DNA of 64,000 bases from an uncultured Sphaerochaeta sp. (GTDB taxonomy: Bacteria > Spirochaetota > Spirochaetia > Sphaerochaetales > Sphaerochaetaceae): positions 186,001 through 250,000 of the forward strand of contig NZ_OY781873.1 of the NCBI RefSeq assembly GCF_963677075.1, read 5' to 3'. The position numbers and the translations under genes were made by a program. The notes under the pieces are model-generated. The model saw only the letters and a list, made by a program, of their open reading frames with translations. It was not told where the DNA came from and did not search any database. Shown one piece after another: positions 46,406 through 56,005 of the stretch (position 1 is the first letter of the stretch; each line of letters opens with the position of its first letter).

Positions 46406-49400
46406 ATGAAACCAAGAAAAAAACGAAGAAAACCAGGAAAGGCAAACCCATGGGTCCTGATGGCAATACTTGCCCTCCTCCTATTTTTGCTTACCCTCCC
46501 CTATTTCCTTCACCGAGCACAACCTACGAAAGAACTAATAGTTTCTGTGTATAACAAAACAGTACCTCAAAAGCCAGCACTCCAGCATGAAGGTCTTGCT
46601 TGGTTTCTTACCCATCACTCATATCCCACCAGTGAGGGAACCATTTTCGATGCACAAGAGCGTTATCTTGGATATCATCCAGATCGCGAACAACCGGTTA
46701 TTGATCTCTCCAATCTGGATACAGAAACCGATCTTCTCTACATCACCGATACCTATGGCATCTACAAGTCCGGGGAAGGGTTTAGCCGAACTGAACAGCC
46801 CCAAGGTGAGAGCAATCTCATTTGGGGAGGCTCCAGTGACCTGGATGCGAAAGAGATCAGAAAGTTCCTGAACAGGGAAGAGAGCAGCACGGTCATAGCA
46901 GAATACAACACCTTTGCTACTCCTACCCCGTCATATGTACAAGCACAGATGTATGAACTACTGGGAACAAGGTGGACCGGCTGGACCGGCATGTACGTGC
47001 ATGACCTCTCGAGCAAGGGAGAAACCCCCTCTTGGATCCGTGAGATGCATGCTGATGCTTGGGACTATACAGGGAGCGGGATCATCCTCTACAACATCCA
47101 TGATGAGGTGATTGTACTACCTAGCAAACAGTTGTTGGGGCCAGATGAGATGCAATTCACCTATACAGAGGATGGTATAAGGACATTGGGCCTTTCCGGC
47201 TCAATTCCCTACGAAATGGTCTTTGATATAACTGAACCACTGGAGGGAACTGATATCCTCGCAACCTATACACTCGATCTTACAGAAGAGGGGGAAGCCT
47301 TGCTTCGATCTTATGGGTTGGAGGATTCGTTCCCTGGAATCCAGCTGAAAGAGACTGCAAACCACAGGGCATATTATTTCAGTGGTAACTGGGCCTACAG
47401 CAGCAGGGAACTTCGCTTTTCCCAGTTAAAAGGTATGCAGTGGTTCATGGAAAGAACAGCCAATGAGGATGAGCTCTTCTACTGGAGATACTACCTTCCC
47501 CTGCTCTCCTCCATCTTCCAGGAAGCAGAAGAGCGAAAGGCATTACAGATGCCGCAACTAACACAAGATACTACTACCATTGACCAGACAAATGTTGTGG
47601 CAAGAGCAACCTCCAATGAGTTGCAGCTCTACATCAATGGAAGTTGGCAGCCCTTCTTTGTCTATGGTATGAATCTGGGTACAGCCACCCCGGGCAAATG
47701 GTTCACCGAATTTCCCAAGGACAAGAGCCTGTATTATCGATATCTGATGCAAATGGGGGAGCTGGGAATCAACACACTACGTATCTATACCTTGCTCGAC
47801 CCAGAATTCTATGACGCATTCTCACTGTATAACAGGCTCCATCCAGACATGCCTATCTACCTGATGCAGGAGGTATGGCCGGAAGAAGAACCTCCTGGGC
47901 ATGACTATCTGAGGGAGGCCTATCAACAAGCCTTTGAAGAGGAGATCAGAAATGTGGTTGATGCCGTCCACGGCAATGCTGACATCAGTGAACGCAGAGG
48001 CAGGGCATACGGTACCTATGACAAGGATATTTCCTCATATGTTATTGGATATCTGGTAGGTCGTGAGCTTGAGCCACATGAGGTGGAAGAGACCGACCAC
48101 CAGCACGAAGGATACCGTTTCATCGGCTCCTACATCAGTACAACCGAAGAGGCAACACCCACGGAGTCCTGGCTTGCCCAGAGTTGTGATTACCTCCTTG
48201 AATACGAGGAGGATACCTACGGCTGGCAACATCCTGTGTCCGTCGTCAACTGGCCTACCCTGGACTATCTCACCCATGAATCGGAAAGGGATGAGTTTGG
48301 GGTGAAAAAGAATGAATACAATGATCGGACCACGGTGGATATCAATCATCTGGTATTGGGTGAGAAGAACAAGACAGGGCTCTTCGGCTCGTACCATATC
48401 TACCCCAACTATCCAGACTTCATGAACAATGACCCTTCATACAATGCATATGAAGATGAAGAGGGCCGCTTTCGCTATGGGGGATACCTGAAATCATTCA
48501 TGGAGGGGCACCAGAGGTATCCAGCAGTGGTTGCAGAATTTGGCATAGCTACCGGTATGGGCAATGCCCATTACAGCCCAGATGGTTACCATCATGGGGG
48601 ACTGAGTGAACAGGACCAAGGGGAGATGATCATCCGCATGTTTGAAACCATGGAGAGAGAGGGCTATAGCGGGGGAATTATCTTCGCATGGATGGATGAG
48701 TGGGCAAAAAAGACCTGGACTACCGAGCCGTATATGATTCCCTATGACCGCCAGATACTCTGGCATAATGCAGTAGACCCAGAGCAGAACTATGGGATCC
48801 TGGCAAATGAGGCAGTGAAACCCAAACGGAGCATGGTTGCCTATGGAAGCGAGGACCTTCTTGAAACCATGGAGGTTCGCTCTGATGCTTCCTTCCTCTG
48901 GTTTGACTTCACCTTTTCGCGTCCTATCCATCTTGAAAATGAACAACTGATTATCGGAATTGATACCCTCTATCGCGATAGAGGTGAGCTCAGATATACC
49001 CCGAATCTCCCCTATGTGGCATCATCTGGGATGGAATACGTAGTGATGATCAACACAGAGCAGGATTCCCAGCTTCTTGCCTTGGATGAAGCAAACTATA
49101 CTCTTTATCACTTCTCGACATCCCCTGGGCTGAGGAGCGAAGGACAGTTCACTCCGTTGGTAAAATTGATCAATAGAAAGCGAGCACTTGAGGATGGGAC
49201 CATCATTGAGCCCCACTACGAGGACGCAAGCCATTTACGGTATGGAAACCTTCTAGGATCAACCAACCATTGGTACAAAGAAGGAAATATGCTTACCGTG
49301 AGAATCCCGTGGACACGGATCAATATCAGCGACCCTTCTTCTCTGCAAGTATTGGATGATGAGCGAGTCTACTACAGTGACCCACTCAGGGATGTAATAA

Positions 49401-49591
49401 CCACTTCTGCAACCGACAGTCTGGTGCTCAGCGCCTTGGTCATAGATAAAGCGAGTGGAACGATGACTGACAGCATCCCAGGTATTTCATTCACCTGGAA
49501 TCCTTGGAACCAGCCTGTCTACCAACAACGATTGAAACAAAGCTATGAAATACTACAGACGTATTTCCACGAAAAGAGGAGCGACCAATGA
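46406..49591 (+). CDS. Membrane-anchored clan GH-A-like glycosidase
   Basis: A 1061-residue protein with a basic start, one membrane helix (about 18-38) and a large extracytoplasmic part. The central portion (about 430-830) looks like a GH-A TIM barrel: GSWQPFFVYGMNLG, LGINTLRIYTLLDP, candidate acid/base Glu 554 in GYLVGRELEP and candidate nucleophile Glu 711 in PAVVAEFGIA. It is flanked by long beta-rich regions. I cannot place it in a numbered GH family. First gene of an operon with a sensor protein and a processive glycosyltransferase, so it probably trims or releases the polymer. Only a weak ribosome site precedes ATG 46406. Confidence 0.65.
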   Translation: MKPRKKRRKPGKANPWVLMAILALLLFLLTLPYFLHRAQPTKELIVSVYNKTVPQKPALQHEGLAWFLTHHSYPTSEGTIFDAQERYLGYHPDREQPVIDLSNLDTETDLLYITDTYGIYKSGEGFSRTEQPQGESNLIWGGSSDLDAKEIRKFLNREESSTVIAEYNTFATPTPSYVQAQMYELLGTRWTGWTGMYVHDLSSKGETPSWIREMHADAWDYTGSGIILYNIHDEVIVLPSKQLLGPDEMQFTYTEDGIRTLGLSGSIPYEMVFDITEPLEGTDILATYTLDLTEEGEALLRSYGLEDSFPGIQLKETANHRAYYFSGNWAYSSRELRFSQLKGMQWFMERTANEDELFYWRYYLPLLSSIFQEAEERKALQMPQLTQDTTTIDQTNVVARATSNELQLYINGSWQPFFVYGMNLGTATPGKWFTEFPKDKSLYYRYLMQMGELGINTLRIYTLLDPEFYDAFSLYNRLHPDMPIYLMQEVWPEEEPPGHDYLREAYQQAFEEEIRNVVDAVHGNADISERRGRAYGTYDKDISSYVIGYLVGRELEPHEVEETDHQHEGYRFIGSYISTTEEATPTESWLAQSCDYLLEYEEDTYGWQHPVSVVNWPTLDYLTHESERDEFGVKKNEYNDRTTVDINHLVLGEKNKTGLFGSYHIYPNYPDFMNNDPSYNAYEDEEGRFRYGGYLKSFMEGHQRYPAVVAEFGIATGMGNAHYSPDGYHHGGLSEQDQGEMIIRMFETMEREGYSGGIIFAWMDEWAKKTWTTEPYMIPYDRQILWHNAVDPEQNYGILANEAVKPKRSMVAYGSEDLLETMEVRSDASFLWFDFTFSRPIHLENEQLIIGIDTLYRDRGELRYTPNLPYVASSGMEYVVMINTEQDSQLLALDEANYTLYHFSTSPGLRSEGQFTPLVKLINRKRALEDGTIIEPHYEDASHLRYGNLLGSTNHWYKEGNMLTVRIPWTRINISDPSSLQVLDDERVYYSDPLRDVITTSATDSLVLSALVIDKASGTMTDSIPGISFTWNPWNQPVYQQRLKQSYEILQTYFHEKRSDQ

Positions 49592-51591
49592 ATGACCTCT
49601 CCAAACCTGTGGAAATTGCAGATAATCTTTTTTGGGTTGGTTCAGAGAACACCCACAAGTACCTGCAATGCAACCCATATCTCTATATCAGTGGAGAGAC
49701 AGGGATCTTGTTTGATCCTGGATCAGCCTTGGATGGAGAGATTGTCATCGAGAAAGTGAAAAGCATTATCCCCATCTCACATCTAGAGGCAATCGTCTGT
49801 AGTCACCAGGATCCTGATCTTTGTATGGCCATCCCGCTCTTTGAACAAGCAGGATTCAAAGGCGTCATTTGTTGCCATGAGAGAGCGACACTCTTAATCC
49901 AATACTATGGACTCAAGAGCCCTTTCTACCAAGTAAATTACCATCAGTTCTCCTATACCATGAAAAGCGGAACAACGATTGGTTTTCTCTTCACTCCCTA
50001 CCTTCACTTTCCCGGTGCAATCATGAGCTACCTTCCCAAGCAGAAGGTCTTGGTCAGTGGGGACCTGTTCGGTTCTGTCACTGCAGATTGGCATCTATAT
50101 GCCGATGAGGACTATCTGGATGGGATGATTGCCTTCCATGAAGTCTATATGCCAAGCAATGATATTCTTGCCTCAGCGATGAATCTTCTTGACAGCTATC
50201 AGCTGGAAATGATCTGTCCGCAGCATGGCTCAATTCTTCGTGGAACCTTGATTAATGAGGCTATCAGTACACTCAAGACGACACCGTGTGGGCTCTTCCT
50301 GGAAACACCGGTAAAAAATCTGAACGAAGAAGGAGGAATCAAGGGCTTGCTCGAACAGATTCTCACCCGCCTGATCACCATACATGGAGCAGCGGAAATC
50401 AAGGCGATGTTTAAGAAAAGCCCATTCAACATCGATACTAAACTCCGTAAGATAACAAAAAGCACAATCGGAGAAGACTCAATATGGGATGCTTTTTTTG
50501 ATTTCCTTAGCGAGCAGAGAGCAGGAACACAATACCTTGCTTCCATCTCCAGTATGGTTGAACTACTATGTAAGGGATATGAATTACCAATTCCCAAATC
50601 ACTGGCATCAGTACTGTTTCATTCTCAATCAGAATCTGAGGAGAACAGAAGACAAGTCCAGGTGCTCCAAACGCAACTCAGGGAATTCGAAGAGAACTTG
50701 CATCGCGATCCGATTACAAAGCTTCACAACCAGGAATTCTATCTGGCATGGCTGGAGAAGGAGCTCTCTGGAATATCTAATCAGAAGAAGACCATCACCT
50801 CATGTGTAATGAATATCGACAATCTGGACCGGATCAATCTCGATTTCGGAAGTACCGAAGGAGACAAGACACTTCGTCTGCTTGCAGACCTGGCAACCGG
50901 ATATGTTGAACCTCAGGTACAGGTCTGTCGTATTGGGGGGAGTGCCTTTGCACTCCTGTATGCATCCCTTGGGAAGGAGGAAGTCATTACACGGGCCACA
51001 CAGTTAAGAAATGCCATCCATGAAGATGATCGATTCATCGTCCCCATCAATGTCTCCATGGGTATTTTTCACTCTTCTGAAATCCCCGAGACATTGTACC
51101 AAGATCCTGAGCAAATGGCACTTCTGGTTAATCAGATTACCTTGTTCAGGGTCCGCCTGGCAAAGAAACAGGGAGGGGGAATCGTCTCTACATCAACGAG
51201 TGTTGCAAGCAGCAGCGCAATATTCACCATTCTTCTTGTTGATAAGCCAGGTTTTTCGCGTGACCTTATCAAGCAGACCCTGGAGAAAAACTCATTTAGA
51301 GTCCTCACCGCGGCGAACGGATTGGAAGCGAAGGAACAAGTACTCTCAGAACCAGTCGACCTTATTCTCTCTGAATTGCTCATTCCAAAACTCAGTGCTC
51401 TTACATTGAGAAAGCAACTACTGGACACTCCCTCTGCAGGAAAGATTCCCTTTATCCTTATGTCAGTGAACAAGCAAGAGCAGACTGTAAAGAGAGCTCA
51501 TAGTTTGGGTATCATGCACTTTTTTTCCCGCCCTGTTCCACTGTATGAGCTCGTTGGCTTGATCGATATACTCGCAAAAAAGGGGGCTTGA
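49588..51591 (+). CDS. ODP-like diiron domain fused to degenerate GGDEF and degenerate receiver
   Basis: A 667-residue cytoplasmic protein of three parts. Residues 10-235 are a metallo-beta-lactamase fold of the flavodiiron/oxygen-binding diiron type: H73-x-D75-x-D77, then exactly 62 residues to H140, 18 to D159 and on to H213, which matches the known ligand spacing with Glu changed to Asp. Residues about 370-540 are a GGDEF domain whose motif is GGSAF (450-454), so no cyclase activity; no RxxD site is seen. Residues about 550-667 are a receiver with Glu 596 in place of the acceptor Asp and R for the conserved Lys. There is no flavodoxin domain. It overlaps the upstream glycosidase gene by ATGA, so it probably tunes the synthase. 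Confidence 0.75.
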   Translation: MNDLSKPVEIADNLFWVGSENTHKYLQCNPYLYISGETGILFDPGSALDGEIVIEKVKSIIPISHLEAIVCSHQDPDLCMAIPLFEQAGFKGVICCHERATLLIQYYGLKSPFYQVNYHQFSYTMKSGTTIGFLFTPYLHFPGAIMSYLPKQKVLVSGDLFGSVTADWHLYADEDYLDGMIAFHEVYMPSNDILASAMNLLDSYQLEMICPQHGSILRGTLINEAISTLKTTPCGLFLETPVKNLNEEGGIKGLLEQILTRLITIHGAAEIKAMFKKSPFNIDTKLRKITKSTIGEDSIWDAFFDFLSEQRAGTQYLASISSMVELLCKGYELPIPKSLASVLFHSQSESEENRRQVQVLQTQLREFEENLHRDPITKLHNQEFYLAWLEKELSGISNQKKTITSCVMNIDNLDRINLDFGSTEGDKTLRLLADLATGYVEPQVQVCRIGGSAFALLYASLGKEEVITRATQLRNAIHEDDRFIVPINVSMGIFHSSEIPETLYQDPEQMALLVNQITLFRVRLAKKQGGGIVSTSTSVASSSAIFTILLVDKPGFSRDLIKQTLEKNSFRVLTAANGLEAKEQVLSEPVDLILSELLIPKLSALTLRKQLLDTPSAGKIPFILMSVNKQEQTVKRAHSLGIMHFFSRPVPLYELVGLIDILAKKGA

Positions 51592-51592
51592 G

Positions 51593-54442
51593 GTGTCCAA
51601 CTCACTAGCAATACTCTTGACACTTATCGTCCTTTCCATCGATTTGTTTCTCTTGATTGCCACCCTGGTGGTACGCTTGGCACGGAATGCTCAGAACCGA
51701 AAAGACCGCGTTCTGGAGGATCAGTTGCTTGAGCAACTGGAGAGTGAGACACTGCAACTGACGATATTCAAGACAAGAGCATTGCTGAGACTCTTCAATA
51801 AACTTTCCCCCGCTCTATGTTTCAGCGAAATGGTGGAAAATCAGTTTTATGATCATCTCACCTCCACCAACTATGTCCAAAATATCTGCAAACGCCTGCA
51901 AGGGCGTTCGGTATTAGGTAGAATTGAAGCAGCTGCAAAGCTCAGAAATCTTGCAAAGGATCCCCAAATCAGAGAGACCATGCTTGATGCACTCAGGAAA
52001 GAAACAAACCAGGTGGTTATTCTCTATCTGTTCCAAGGTCTTGCACGGCGAGGAGAAAAGAAGGCAATGGGCATCATGCTCACAAAACTGCATCGATCCA
52101 CGTTCTGGATGGCTGGTCGATACCGTTCACTTCTCTTGGGCTACAAGAGCCAGCTACTTCCCTATCTTCTGAAACGGCTGGACCGAAAAAGTCCTTCGAT
52201 GCGCCTCCTTATTTGTGAATACGCACTGCTCTACTCGACTGAAGTACTCAAGGAGTACCTGGCCAGCCAAGCACAGACTTCCAACAAGCAGGTAAGAATC
52301 ACTGCCCTCAGAGCACTCTGCAGACATTTCCCGAAGCGTCTACTTGTCTCTGAATTCCAGAAACCCCACTATCAGGACACGCTTCCCTTCGTCATCAAGG
52401 CGTATGCCAACCTGCAGGATAAACGACTGATTCATGAGATGCTTGGTTACGCCAACCACACAAGGTTGCATGATCACCTGGTTCAAGGGCTCACAGAGAT
52501 GAGCGAACGCGATCCTTCCCTTATCTCCCTCTTGCTTACACGATTTGAAAAACACAGATCGGTACCACAACGCAAGATTCTTGCAAAGGTATTGGATAAC
52601 CGACTTTCCTATATATTGGAATCAAAGGAAGGTCCTCTAACACCACAACTCTCTGATTTGATCTCTTCCTTGGTCGATCAACTACATATAAGTGGTCTGA
52701 TACAGTACCTCAATACCACCAGAGACAATGAGAAACAGGAAGCAATTCTGGCTCTCGTGAAGCAACGGGCAAGAAAGCAAAAAAAACTGAGGGAGTTGCT
52801 CATTACCTATCTCGATGCTGATATCCTTGAGAAAATGCAACTGAAAGCTTCCAGTGCGAAAGGACCTGTTGCGGTCCCTCACCAAGAAACTCCCCAGAGG
52901 ATGATGCTCATTCTCCTGTTATCAGCTACGCTCTTGATCATCCCTTTACTTATCCTTGCTACAGAGCTCCCAAACCTTGTTGATCTCACTGCCCGAGAGA
53001 TATTTGACTTGTACGTAGTACGGTTCAATTACCTGCTTGTGTATTACTCGGTTACCATAAACATCATCTATCTTGCAGTGCTGACGGTCTCATTCCGTGC
53101 AGCCAATGTCCAGAACCGACTCTGGAGAGCCAAGGATGGCCAGATGCTCTTCCAGAAAGGTCTCCTGCCTTCAGTATCCATCATTGCTCCAGCCTATAAT
53201 GAAGCAAGCAACATCATTGAGAGTACCAACAGCTTGCTGAACCAACAGTATCCTGACTATGAGCTGATTGTGGTCAACGATGGCTCCAAGGATGCAACCC
53301 TGAAAACCTTGATCGATTACTACAACTTGGAAAAACAGGACAAGATGGTCTCCAGAAGACTTTCAACCCGTCCACTACGTGGAATATACATGAACAAAAG
53401 CCTCCCCAATCTTATCGTGGTCGACAAAGTAAATGGGGGAAAGGCTGATAGCCTGAACCTTGGCTTGAATGTATCAACTAAGGAGTTTTTCTGCGGTATT
53501 GATGCCGACTCTCTCCTTGAGCCCGATGCGCTCCTGAAGGCAGTCTCCGTTATGCTTGATACACCTATTGAGAGTATCGCCACAGGGGGGAACATCTGCC
53601 CGGTAAATGGATGCACCGTTGAGCTGGGCGCACTGGACAATGTGCGCCTTCCTGATAACTTCCTAGCCAGATTACAAAGCCTGGAATACATCCGTTCCTT
53701 CATGACTGGACGTGTTGGGTGGGCAAGTATGAACCTGTTGCTCATTATCAGCGGGGCTTTCGGTATTTTTCATCGGGAAAGAACCATCGCCACCGGAGGA
53801 TACCTTACCAAGAGCGGCAAGTTTCATAAGGATACCGTGGGAGAGGATATGGAATTGGTGGTCCGTCTCTCCCGGTACATGAGGGAGAAACACAAGCCCT
53901 ACCGTGTTCAGTATGCATGCAATGCAAACTGCTGGACTGAGGTTCCTGAAAAATGGAAGGTGCTTCGTCGCCAGAGAAATCGTTGGCATCGCGGCCTGAT
54001 AGACATCATGCTCTTCCACAGTTCCATGATTGGTAATCCTAGGTATGGACGTCTTGGTATGGTGGGGATGCTCTACTACTTCATCTTCGAACTACTTGGC
54101 CCATTCGTTGAAGCACAGGGGTTGTTGTTTGTGATACTGGGGGCCGTCCTTGGATTGCTCAATCTCCCCATTGCCCTGATGCTCTTCACTGCTACCATTG
54201 GTTTGGGAATCATGGTTTCCCTCTCAGCCGTGTTCATCAGTGAGTATGATAGACCACTCTACTCAGGGAGAGATATCTCCAGATTGCTTGCAATGGCCGT
54301 TGTTGAGAACTTCGGGGTACGGCAGGTGATCAGCTTACTTCGTGTTTCGGCCTATTTCAGTGCCATGAGGAAGAATCGCGGTTGGGGTGCACAGGTCAGG
54401 GTGGGATTCAAGGCTTCCACTTCTCAAACAAAAACGAAGTAA
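51593..54442 (+). CDS. HEAT-repeat/processive family 2 glycosyltransferase
   Basis: A 949-residue membrane protein. One N-terminal helix (about 4-26), a long alpha-helical HEAT-like region (about 90-400, e.g. SVLGRIEAAAKLRNLAKDPQ), two membrane helices (about 438-505), a GT2 catalytic domain (about 525-800) and C-terminal helices. Catalytic marks: SIIAPAYNEASN, D637-A-D639, G-E751-D752 and Q794-R-N-R-W798 (QxxRW), all typical of processive synthases of the cellulose/hyaluronan/PNAG type. No PilZ domain is present. GTG 51593 follows AAGGGGG. Its end overlaps the converging GH16 gene by 35 bases. Confidence 0.8.
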   Translation: MSNSLAILLTLIVLSIDLFLLIATLVVRLARNAQNRKDRVLEDQLLEQLESETLQLTIFKTRALLRLFNKLSPALCFSEMVENQFYDHLTSTNYVQNICKRLQGRSVLGRIEAAAKLRNLAKDPQIRETMLDALRKETNQVVILYLFQGLARRGEKKAMGIMLTKLHRSTFWMAGRYRSLLLGYKSQLLPYLLKRLDRKSPSMRLLICEYALLYSTEVLKEYLASQAQTSNKQVRITALRALCRHFPKRLLVSEFQKPHYQDTLPFVIKAYANLQDKRLIHEMLGYANHTRLHDHLVQGLTEMSERDPSLISLLLTRFEKHRSVPQRKILAKVLDNRLSYILESKEGPLTPQLSDLISSLVDQLHISGLIQYLNTTRDNEKQEAILALVKQRARKQKKLRELLITYLDADILEKMQLKASSAKGPVAVPHQETPQRMMLILLLSATLLIIPLLILATELPNLVDLTAREIFDLYVVRFNYLLVYYSVTINIIYLAVLTVSFRAANVQNRLWRAKDGQMLFQKGLLPSVSIIAPAYNEASNIIESTNSLLNQQYPDYELIVVNDGSKDATLKTLIDYYNLEKQDKMVSRRLSTRPLRGIYMNKSLPNLIVVDKVNGGKADSLNLGLNVSTKEFFCGIDADSLLEPDALLKAVSVMLDTPIESIATGGNICPVNGCTVELGALDNVRLPDNFLARLQSLEYIRSFMTGRVGWASMNLLLIISGAFGIFHRERTIATGGYLTKSGKFHKDTVGEDMELVVRLSRYMREKHKPYRVQYACNANCWTEVPEKWKVLRRQRNRWHRGLIDIMLFHSSMIGNPRYGRLGMVGMLYYFIFELLGPFVEAQGLLFVILGAVLGLLNLPIALMLFTATIGLGIMVSLSAVFISEYDRPLYSGRDISRLLAMAVVENFGVRQVISLLRVSAYFSAMRKNRGWGAQVRVGFKASTSQTKTK

Positions 54443-55157
54443 CAACCAGATGGACTGGCGATGAAGGTGCTTTACCCTGATAGAGCCAGAGGTTGATCCG
54501 AAATCGTACCTTTCCTTCACTTGGACTCTCTGGATAGCTCCATCTGTTGATAAGCATACGCTCACTCTCTATATCATCGGGATCAACAGCCCCATGATAG
54601 GAAGCAAAAGAGACATCCTGTGGCGTCCAGACTATGCGATGGGTGGTAAGATTTCCATTCAGTTCTGGATCAAACACCTCAATCCTATTTGGATCAGTAT
54701 AGGGCTGAACGACATACTGAAAGTTTGTACCGTCCGGTGATCCCCAGGCCGCAAACTCAATATCGATCTCCCTGTTGTACTCCTCAGGGGAGGTATCCCA
54801 AGTGAAAAATCCTGCAACAACATATGGGTCATATGATGCAGCATCTGTTTCCACGGTGAAGGTGTAAGTTCCATACCCTAAGCGCTCCCGGGTAAAGATT
54901 TCAGTAGCCCACCACTTCTCATCATGTTGTTTGAGTGTAAGATGCAGTCCCCAGTCATCAACCCAGACAGCGGAAGGATCAGCTCTGAAATAGTTTGGCC
55001 CAGGACTGGTCGGAGTGATGCTGCTCTTGGTCCTCCAGTGCAGTCCTCCAAAGGCAAGCTCCTTTGGCCTTGTTTTCATCAAGGTGGTTTCCTCTGCAAA
55101 AAGCGCACAAGAGACGAAGAGAAAACTCAGAAAGAGCACAGATAGTGTTTTTTTCAT
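54408..55157 (-). CDS. GH16-family secreted glucanase-like protein
   Basis: A 249-residue exported protein with the GH16 active site REIDIEFAAWG (E-x-D-x-E). The jelly-roll pattern is complete up to FLFEKWKP. The signal sequence allows either signal peptidase I cleavage at LFAEE or lipidation at FVSC. GH16 enzymes cut beta-1,3/1,4-glucans or galactans. Last gene of the carotenoid operon, converging with the glycosyltransferase, so its substrate may be the polymer made next door. Confidence 0.8.
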   Translation of the reverse strand: MKKTLSVLFLSFLFVSCALFAEETTLMKTRPKELAFGGLHWRTKSSITPTSPGPNYFRADPSAVWVDDWGLHLTLKQHDEKWWATEIFTRERLGYGTYTFTVETDAASYDPYVVAGFFTWDTSPEEYNREIDIEFAAWGSPDGTNFQYVVQPYTDPNRIEVFDPELNGNLTTHRIVWTPQDVSFASYHGAVDPDDIESERMLINRWSYPESPSEGKVRFRINLWLYQGKAPSSPVHLVVTSFLFEKWKP

Positions 55158-56005
55158 TTCCGTTTTCCCATCAGTGTGAGTACGTTCTGTACCAATACGT
55201 CACTGCTGTAGTTCTCGACATTCATGGCACCGATCATCCAGGGATTAATCTTGGTTAGGAGTCGGGCTTCAGGCTTTGATGTCCTGATCGCTTGGTACCC
55301 AAGATCATAGGCTGCACTGATAATTCTCTCATCTCCCGCACCACTGCCAAAAGGAAGTGCCAAGACAGTAACCGGCTCTCCAACTTCTTCCTCAATGATC
55401 TGCTTCGATTGCTGCAACTCCCGCCTGATTTCTTCCTCACCCAGAGCACCCATCATCCGATGGGTCTGAGAGTGTGATTCAAAGTAAAACAGCTTCCGAC
55501 CATCCCCGGTCCGGTAATCACTCATTTCCCTTACCTGATCCCAACTCATGTACCCCACCTCACCTATGAATGAAGGAACCAGGAAGATGGTCGCTTCCAA
55601 TTCATACGCCTTGAACAGGGGGAATACGATTGCATACAGGGAGAGGTCTCCATCATCGAACGTGATGATGGCTTGATCAGTCTTGGAATCTATTGGGTTG
55701 GTAAGCAACTGCTTGAAGTTGGTGAGCGCAAAGTTCCTTTTCACAAACAAAAGGTCATTCTCAAAATTGTATAGGTCACGGTTGTAGACATTACCGGTAC
55801 GGCCAAAAACCACATTATGGTAGAGCAAAACTAATAGCTTAGGCTCAGAGCGGAGAGGGATTGTTGGCTGCGAAGTAAGAGTTGAGTCTTGTCCTTCACT
55901 CCAGTAGCGAACACTTGGGGCATAGGGGGACTCTCCCTGCGGCTCTGCAAACAGGGATCCCATGCTCAGGAGAAAGACCATAACACACACAATTTTAATT
56001 CTCAT
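55154..56005 (-). CDS. Polysaccharide deacetylase (NodB-type, CE4)
   Basis: A 283-residue secreted deacetylase. The signal peptide ends at SLFAE; NodB motifs are ITFDDGDLS (catalytic and metal Asp), FESHSQTHRM (metal His pair) and LALPFGSGAGDE. It would remove N-acetyl groups from a GlcNAc-type polymer, as PgaB and PelA do. ATGA overlaps link it to the genes on both sides. Confidence 0.82.
   Translation of the reverse strand: MRIKIVCVMVFLLSMGSLFAEPQGESPYAPSVRYWSEGQDSTLTSQPTIPLRSEPKLLVLLYHNVVFGRTGNVYNRDLYNFENDLLFVKRNFALTNFKQLLTNPIDSKTDQAIITFDDGDLSLYAIVFPLFKAYELEATIFLVPSFIGEVGYMSWDQVREMSDYRTGDGRKLFYFESHSQTHRMMGALGEEEIRRELQQSKQIIEEEVGEPVTVLALPFGSGAGDERIISAAYDLGYQAIRTSKPEARLLTKINPWMIGAMNVENYSSDVLVQNVLTLMGKRK

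Noticed and set aside
50900..51000. Active diguanylate cyclase in the polysaccharide operon
   Set aside because: The active loop reads GGSAF, lacking the catalytic acidic residues.
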